DNA from: Firmicutes bacterium UBA2116
GTDB lineage: Bacteria > Bacillota > Clostridia > Tissierellales > Sedimentibacteraceae
Reading direction: 5' to 3'
Length of the DNA stretch: 64,000 nt
Assembly (NCBI GenBank): GCA_002331025.1
Contig: DCYG01000012.1
Coordinates: 20,241-84,240 of the forward strand
The stretch's first letter is position 1. Each line of letters opens with the position of its first letter. The position numbers and the translations under genes were made by a program. This document shows, piece by piece, positions 60,442-64,000 of this stretch. Below the pieces are notes generated by a model that searched no databases, was not told the origin of the DNA, and saw only the letters and a program-made list of their open reading frames with translations.

Positions 60442-61047
60442 ATGCTTGAAAATAAACTTGGTATTACTAATCAACCGGAATTGAAACGTGAAGAAGAACG
60501 CTTGAGTAAACTTAAAGCTAAGCAATTATTTGAATCTGGAGATATAAATGAAATAGAAGTTGGTACTTTCAAAGGATTATCCTGTATTCATCGCTATCTG
60601 TTTGAAGATGTATACTTTTTTGCAGGAAAGCTGCGTGATGTAAATATTGCGAAAGGAAACTTCAGGTTTGCTCCTGTCATGTATCTTGAAGCATCATTAG
60701 CTAACATTGATCTAATGCCTCAATCTGCATTTGATGAAATTATTGAAAAATATGTTGAAATGAATGTGGCACATCCTTTTCGAGAAGGAAATGGTCGCAG
60801 TATGCGAATTTGGCTCGATTTAATGCTAAAGTCAGGAATATGCAGGGTAGTAGATTGGAATCTTGTGGATAAGGAAGACTATCTTCTTGCTATGGAACGT
60901 AGCCCTATAAAAGATATAGAAATCAAACATATTCTGAAAAACGCACTTACAGATAAAATAAACGACCGTGAAATATATATGAAGGGTATAGATGTAAGCT
61001 ATTATTACGAAGGATATTCGGAATACATAACTGAAGAACTCAGGTGA
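60442..61047 (+). CDS. Fic-domain protein
   Basis: 201 residues, start directly after the hsdM stop with AAGGTGAG upstream. Complete Fic motif HPFREGNGRSMR (HxFx[D/E]GNGRxxR), so AMP or other nucleotide transfer to a target is possible. The N-terminal half has the usual flap (FEDVYFFAGKLRDVNI). It is inserted between hsdM and hsdS, and 4 bp separate it from hsdS, so it is co-expressed. Function in type I loci is not established. Confidence 0.92.
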   Translation: MLENKLGITNQPELKREEERLSKLKAKQLFESGDINEIEVGTFKGLSCIHRYLFEDVYFFAGKLRDVNIAKGNFRFAPVMYLEASLANIDLMPQSAFDEIIEKYVEMNVAHPFREGNGRSMRIWLDLMLKSGICRVVDWNLVDKEDYLLAMERSPIKDIEIKHILKNALTDKINDREIYMKGIDVSYYYEGYSEYITEELR

Positions 61048-61051
61048 TAGT

Positions 61052-62299
61052 ATGGAAAATAAATTAGTACCTAAAATAAGATTTTCAGAATTTACGAATG
61101 ATTGGGAACAGCGTAAGCTTGGTGAGATATCGAATAAAATAGTTGAAAAAAACAAAAATAACTTATTTTCAGAGACCTTAACAAACTCTGCTGAATATGG
61201 AATTATAACTCAACGTGATTTCTTTGATAAAGATATTTCTAATGAGATAAATTTAGATGGTTATTATGTAGTTCATGAAAATGATTTTGTTTATAATCCA
61301 CGTATTTCAAATTTTGCACCAGTTGGACCTATTAAGCGTAACAAGCTCAGTCGTACTGGGATTATGTCTCCTCTTTATTATGTGTTTAGAACTCATAGTA
61401 TTAATAAATCGTATTTGGAATATTTTTTTGATTCAACAGGCTGGCATAGTTTTATGAAACTAAATGGTGACTCTGGTGCTCGTGCTGACAGATTTGCAAT
61501 AAAAGATTCTGTATTTAGAGAAATGCCAATTCCATTTCCAAATTTAGATGAACAAATAAAAATAGGAAAGTTTTTTGAAAAACTATCAAACCTTATCACC
61601 CTTCATCAGCGAAAATTAGACATGCTCAAGAAGATGAAACATGCATATTTGCAGCAAATGTTCGCGGAAAATGGTGAAAGTATGCCGAGATTGCGTTTTG
61701 CTGATTTTGATGGAGAATGGGAGCAGCGTAAGTTAGGAGAATTAGTAGATACAGTAAAGTCCTATTCACTTTCCCGTGATGTAGAAACATCTGAACATAC
61801 AGGTTTCAGATATGTTCATTACGGAGATATACATAAGAAAATTGCAGATTTAATTAAAGATGATAGTATACTTCCAATAATAAAAGCTGGTGAATATGAA
61901 TTATTACAAAAGGATGATGTTATCGTAGCAGATGCATCAGAAGACTATATAGGAATAGCTGAACCAAGCATTATACTTGAAAATCCAAAAGATAAAATTG
62001 TAGCAGGACTTCACACTATTGCAATGAGACCAAAGGAAATTGATTCTCTATTTTTATACTATTTATTACACACTAATAGATTTAAAAGGTTTGGAAATAA
62101 AGTTGGAACAGGAATGAAAGTATTTGGTATAACAACAAATAACCTTTATAAATTTATTGTTTTAATGCCTAATATTAAGGAGCAAGTTAAAATAGGCACC
62201 TTTTTCAAACAACTTGACGATAATATCACCTTAAATCAAACAAAGTTGGATAAATTAAAGTTAATTAAGAATGTTTATTTACAAAAAATGTTTATCTAA
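61052..62299 (+). CDS. hsdS: type I specificity subunit HsdS
   Basis: 415 residues with the standard layout: TRD1 (~1-165), central conserved helix (KIGKFFEKLSNLITLHQRKLDMLKKMKHAYLQQMF), TRD2 (~210-370), second conserved helix (KIGTFFKQLDDNITLNQTKLDKLK). Both TRDs begin with a (W/E)EQRKLGE block. Two segments match the inverted gene at the right edge, so TRD2 can be exchanged. Confidence 0.95.
   Translation: MENKLVPKIRFSEFTNDWEQRKLGEISNKIVEKNKNNLFSETLTNSAEYGIITQRDFFDKDISNEINLDGYYVVHENDFVYNPRISNFAPVGPIKRNKLSRTGIMSPLYYVFRTHSINKSYLEYFFDSTGWHSFMKLNGDSGARADRFAIKDSVFREMPIPFPNLDEQIKIGKFFEKLSNLITLHQRKLDMLKKMKHAYLQQMFAENGESMPRLRFADFDGEWEQRKLGELVDTVKSYSLSRDVETSEHTGFRYVHYGDIHKKIADLIKDDSILPIIKAGEYELLQKDDVIVADASEDYIGIAEPSIILENPKDKIVAGLHTIAMRPKEIDSLFLYYLLHTNRFKRFGNKVGTGMKVFGITTNNLYKFIVLMPNIKEQVKIGTFFKQLDDNITLNQTKLDKLKLIKNVYLQKMFI
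61606..61740 (+). repeat. inverted repeat 1, left copy (in hsdS)
   Basis: About 135 bp nearly identical in reverse complement to 63866-64000. The identity is highest over the first ~55 bp (starting TCAGCGAAAATTAGACATGC) and again over GAGAATGGGAGCAGCGTAAG near the end. The repeat may extend beyond the window. It bounds TRD2. Confidence 0.85.
62180..62299 (+). repeat. inverted repeat 2, left copy (end of hsdS)
   Basis: About 120 bp matching 63340-63459 in reverse complement (CTTTTTCAAACAACT, GATAATATCACCTT and TTTACAAAAAATGTT are shared). It bounds the recombinase cassette. Confidence 0.85.
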
Positions 62300-62376
62300 C
62301 TAAATATATTTACAATGCAAAAGAATCCATTAATAATAAATAGTGATATTCACTATTTATTATTAGGAGGATTTGT

Positions 62377-63306
62377 ATGGAGAAGAAGAAAATATCAACG
62401 CAATTATTTCATGAGTATTTTGGAGAGTGGATAGAACTGTACAAGGTTGGTGCAATTCGAACGGTAACCTTAAAAAAATATTTTATGAGTAAGAAAAGAA
62501 TTATGGAGTTAGCACCTGATTTGAAAATTAACAACTTAAATCGAAAGAATTATCAAAAGCTACTCAATGACTATGCACTTACACACGAAAGACAAACGAC
62601 AATGGATTTTCATCATCAATTAAAAGGAGCAATACTTGATGCAATAGAAGAAGGAATAATTGGACAAGATCCTACAAGAAAAACTGTTATTAAAGGCAAG
62701 CTGCCTAAAGAGAAAAAAATAAAATTTTTGAATCAGTTTGAAGTACAAGCTTTGTTTCGTCAATTAAATCTAATAGATAGCATTAATTGGGATTGGTTTA
62801 TTCTTTTAATAGCTAAAACAGGTATGAGATTTTCGGAAGCATTGGCTCTTACACCTAATGATTTCGACTTTTCTAACCAAAATATAAAAGTTGAAAAGAC
62901 TTGGAATTATAAATCTCCGGAAGGAGGATTTCATCCAACTAAAAATGAATCGTCAAAAAGAAAAATTCAATTAGACTGGCAGACCGCAATGCAATTCTCA
63001 CAGCTTATTAAAAATTTGCCAAATGATGAACCGATTTTTGTAAAAGAGAGAGTTTTTAATTCAACAATAAACAATCGTCTGCAAGTTCTGTGTAATAAAG
63101 CTGACATTCCAAACATTACAATTCATAGTTTGCGTCATACTCATGCATCTTTACTTCTTTTTGCGGGTGTTTCTATTGCCAGTGTTGCCAGAAGGTTAGG
63201 GCATTCCAGCATGTCTACAACACAGGAAACATATTTACATATCATTCATGAACTTGAAAATCAAGACAGCGATAAAATTATGAGACATTTAGCTGCATTG
63301 ATGTAA
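62377..63306 (+). CDS. tyrosine recombinase, probable hsdS inverter
   Basis: 309 residues, AGGAGG upstream. N-terminal SAM-like domain, catalytic domain with Arg in KTGMRFSEAL (~150), H-x-x-R in HSLRHTHAS (~255), His in RLGHSS (~278) and nucleophile Tyr in ETYLHI (~288). It sits between two inverted hsdS segments, as the inverting recombinases (CreX/PsrA-type) of phase-variable type I loci do. Confidence 0.92.
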   Translation: MEKKKISTQLFHEYFGEWIELYKVGAIRTVTLKKYFMSKKRIMELAPDLKINNLNRKNYQKLLNDYALTHERQTTMDFHHQLKGAILDAIEEGIIGQDPTRKTVIKGKLPKEKKIKFLNQFEVQALFRQLNLIDSINWDWFILLIAKTGMRFSEALALTPNDFDFSNQNIKVEKTWNYKSPEGGFHPTKNESSKRKIQLDWQTAMQFSQLIKNLPNDEPIFVKERVFNSTINNRLQVLCNKADIPNITIHSLRHTHASLLLFAGVSIASVARRLGHSSMSTTQETYLHIIHELENQDSDKIMRHLAALM

Positions 63307-63339
63307 TATAAAATGGCACAAATTAAGTGCCTTTTTATA

Positions 63340-63459
63340 TTACATGAACATTTTTTGTAAATATGTTTTTTTTAGTAGGGTTAGTTTATCTAATTTTGTT
63401 TGATTCAAGGTGATATTATCTTCGAGTTGTTTGAAAAAGATACCTATTTTAGCTTGCTC
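63340..63459 (-). repeat. inverted repeat 2, right copy
   Basis: Reverse-complement partner of 62180-62299; encodes the conserved C-terminal helix of the silent hsdS. Confidence 0.85.
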
Positions 63460-64000
63460 TTCTTTGTTTGGAACTCTAATAGGCAAATTTGCAATTTCAT
63501 TTTTATTTATTTTTTTAGGAAATGCGATGTGTAAAGTGCGTTTCCAAATCTCGTTTTTCATAGATGGAGAATGAATACTTGACTGTAAAAAGTAGGGATT
63601 TAATTTTCTTTTCTTTAGCAATGCAAGACTGACATAATAAGCAATAGGCTCATCAGATTCAATTACATTAGCTGTTCCGATATCTCCAATACGGGTCATA
63701 AGAACATCTCCATTTTCAGGATGCACCTTAAATTCGTTTATGAAAGCTTCTTCTGATATGTATTTTTCAGATTGTAATGTTTTGATGTTTTCAACCGAAA
63801 GAAACATAATCCCTTTATTTTTGTAATCTGGAGTTTGGTGAGTTCCATCATATATATTAGTCACGTCTCCTAACTTACGCTGCTCCCATTCTCCCTCAAA
63901 ACCAGCAAAACGCAATCTCGGTACACTTTCACCACTTTTAGGAAACATTTGCTGCAAATATGCACGTTTCATCTTTTTAAGCATGTCTAATTTTCGCTGA
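63340..64000 (-). CDS. hsdS: inverted, silent hsdS' (partial at window edge)
   Basis: Open to the right edge; at least 220 residues visible. Begins (as seen) QRKLDMLKKMKRAYLQQMF, then a different TRD (NIYDGTHQTPDYKNKGIMF..., of the type following EQRKLGD), ending with KIGIFFKQLEDNITLNQTKLDKLTLLKKTYLQKMFM. It supplies an alternative second TRD. Whether it has its own start upstream lies outside the window. Confidence 0.9.
   Translation of the reverse strand, partial: QRKLDMLKKMKRAYLQQMFPKSGESVPRLRFAGFEGEWEQRKLGDVTNIYDGTHQTPDYKNKGIMFLSVENIKTLQSEKYISEEAFINEFKVHPENGDVLMTRIGDIGTANVIESDEPIAYYVSLALLKKRKLNPYFLQSSIHSPSMKNEIWKRTLHIAFPKKINKNEIANLPIRVPNKEEQAKIGIFFKQLEDNITLNQTKLDKLTLLKKTYLQKMFM
63866..64000 (-). 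repeat. inverted repeat 1, right copy
   Basis: Reverse-complement partner of 61606-61740 at the very end of the window; cut by the edge. Confidence 0.85.

Noticed and set aside
1..64000. tRNA, rRNA and tmRNA genes
   Set aside because: I looked for the T-loop GGTTCGAATCC pattern and rRNA signature words and found none convincing.

Overview
The window looks like chromosomal DNA of a low-GC, endospore-forming anaerobic Firmicute, most likely class Clostridia. The basis is AT-rich sequence, AGGAGG-type ribosome binding sites, consensus sigma-A promoters, DUF4183-type spore-surface proteins, a DUF1659/DUF2922 pair, an XpaC-type protein and an S-layer-homology surface protein. No tRNA or rRNA gene was seen. 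The species cannot be named from this sequence.

Layout. 1-7.7 kb: end of a GtrA-like gene, a PF06541-type membrane protein, an exported SLH/alpha-beta hydrolase, and a GntR(FCD) regulator facing an ilvD-type dehydratase plus a BASS-family transporter, with operator and promoter readable between them. 7.9-22.1 kb: a multidrug region. It has two TetR-preceded pairs of heterodimeric ABC exporters (the first also with a MATE pump) that share a GTTAG-N6-CTAAC operator. Between them lie four spore-surface-type genes and an RlmN/Cfr-family rRNA methyltransferase. The methyltransferase sits behind a 9-codon leader peptide and an intrinsic terminator, which looks like antibiotic-responsive attenuation.

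22.2-34.3 kb: the DUF1659/DUF2922 pair, then a tight seven-gene defence operon: two m5C methyltransferases, a MORC-like GHKL ATPase, a Z1 ATPase, a PD-(D/E)XK protein, an AIPR protein and an HNH nuclease. 34.3-57.2 kb: a recombined accessory region. It holds two LytTR regulators, an ABC-F protein, a MerR regulator, a HaeIII-family restriction-modification pair, a second M.HaeIII-like methyltransferase behind a LexA-like box, a possible nuclease toxin beside a compact structured RNA with its own promoter and terminator, a SWIM-finger gene (frameshifted), a macrodomain protein, an XRE/SLOG divergent pair, a 1001-residue helicase-nuclease, a DUF3791/DUF3990 toxin-antitoxin set, a diguanylate cyclase, a frameshifted yaaA, bcp and a Phd/ParE pair. 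Decayed duplicates of several of these genes (helicase, macrodomain, SLOG, DUF3791) and two copies of a 76-bp palindromic element show that this stretch has been repeatedly rearranged.

57.4-64 kb: a DUF4143 ATPase, then a type I restriction locus (hsdM, fic, hsdS, tyrosine recombinase, inverted hsdS') built as an invertible specificity switch. It runs off the window end and hsdR is not present.

The strongest candidates for something undescribed are the Cfr-like leader-peptide attenuator, the seven-gene MORC/Z1/AIPR operon with two methyltransferases, the structured RNA at 42.6 kb, and the SOS-type box on a methyltransferase gene.
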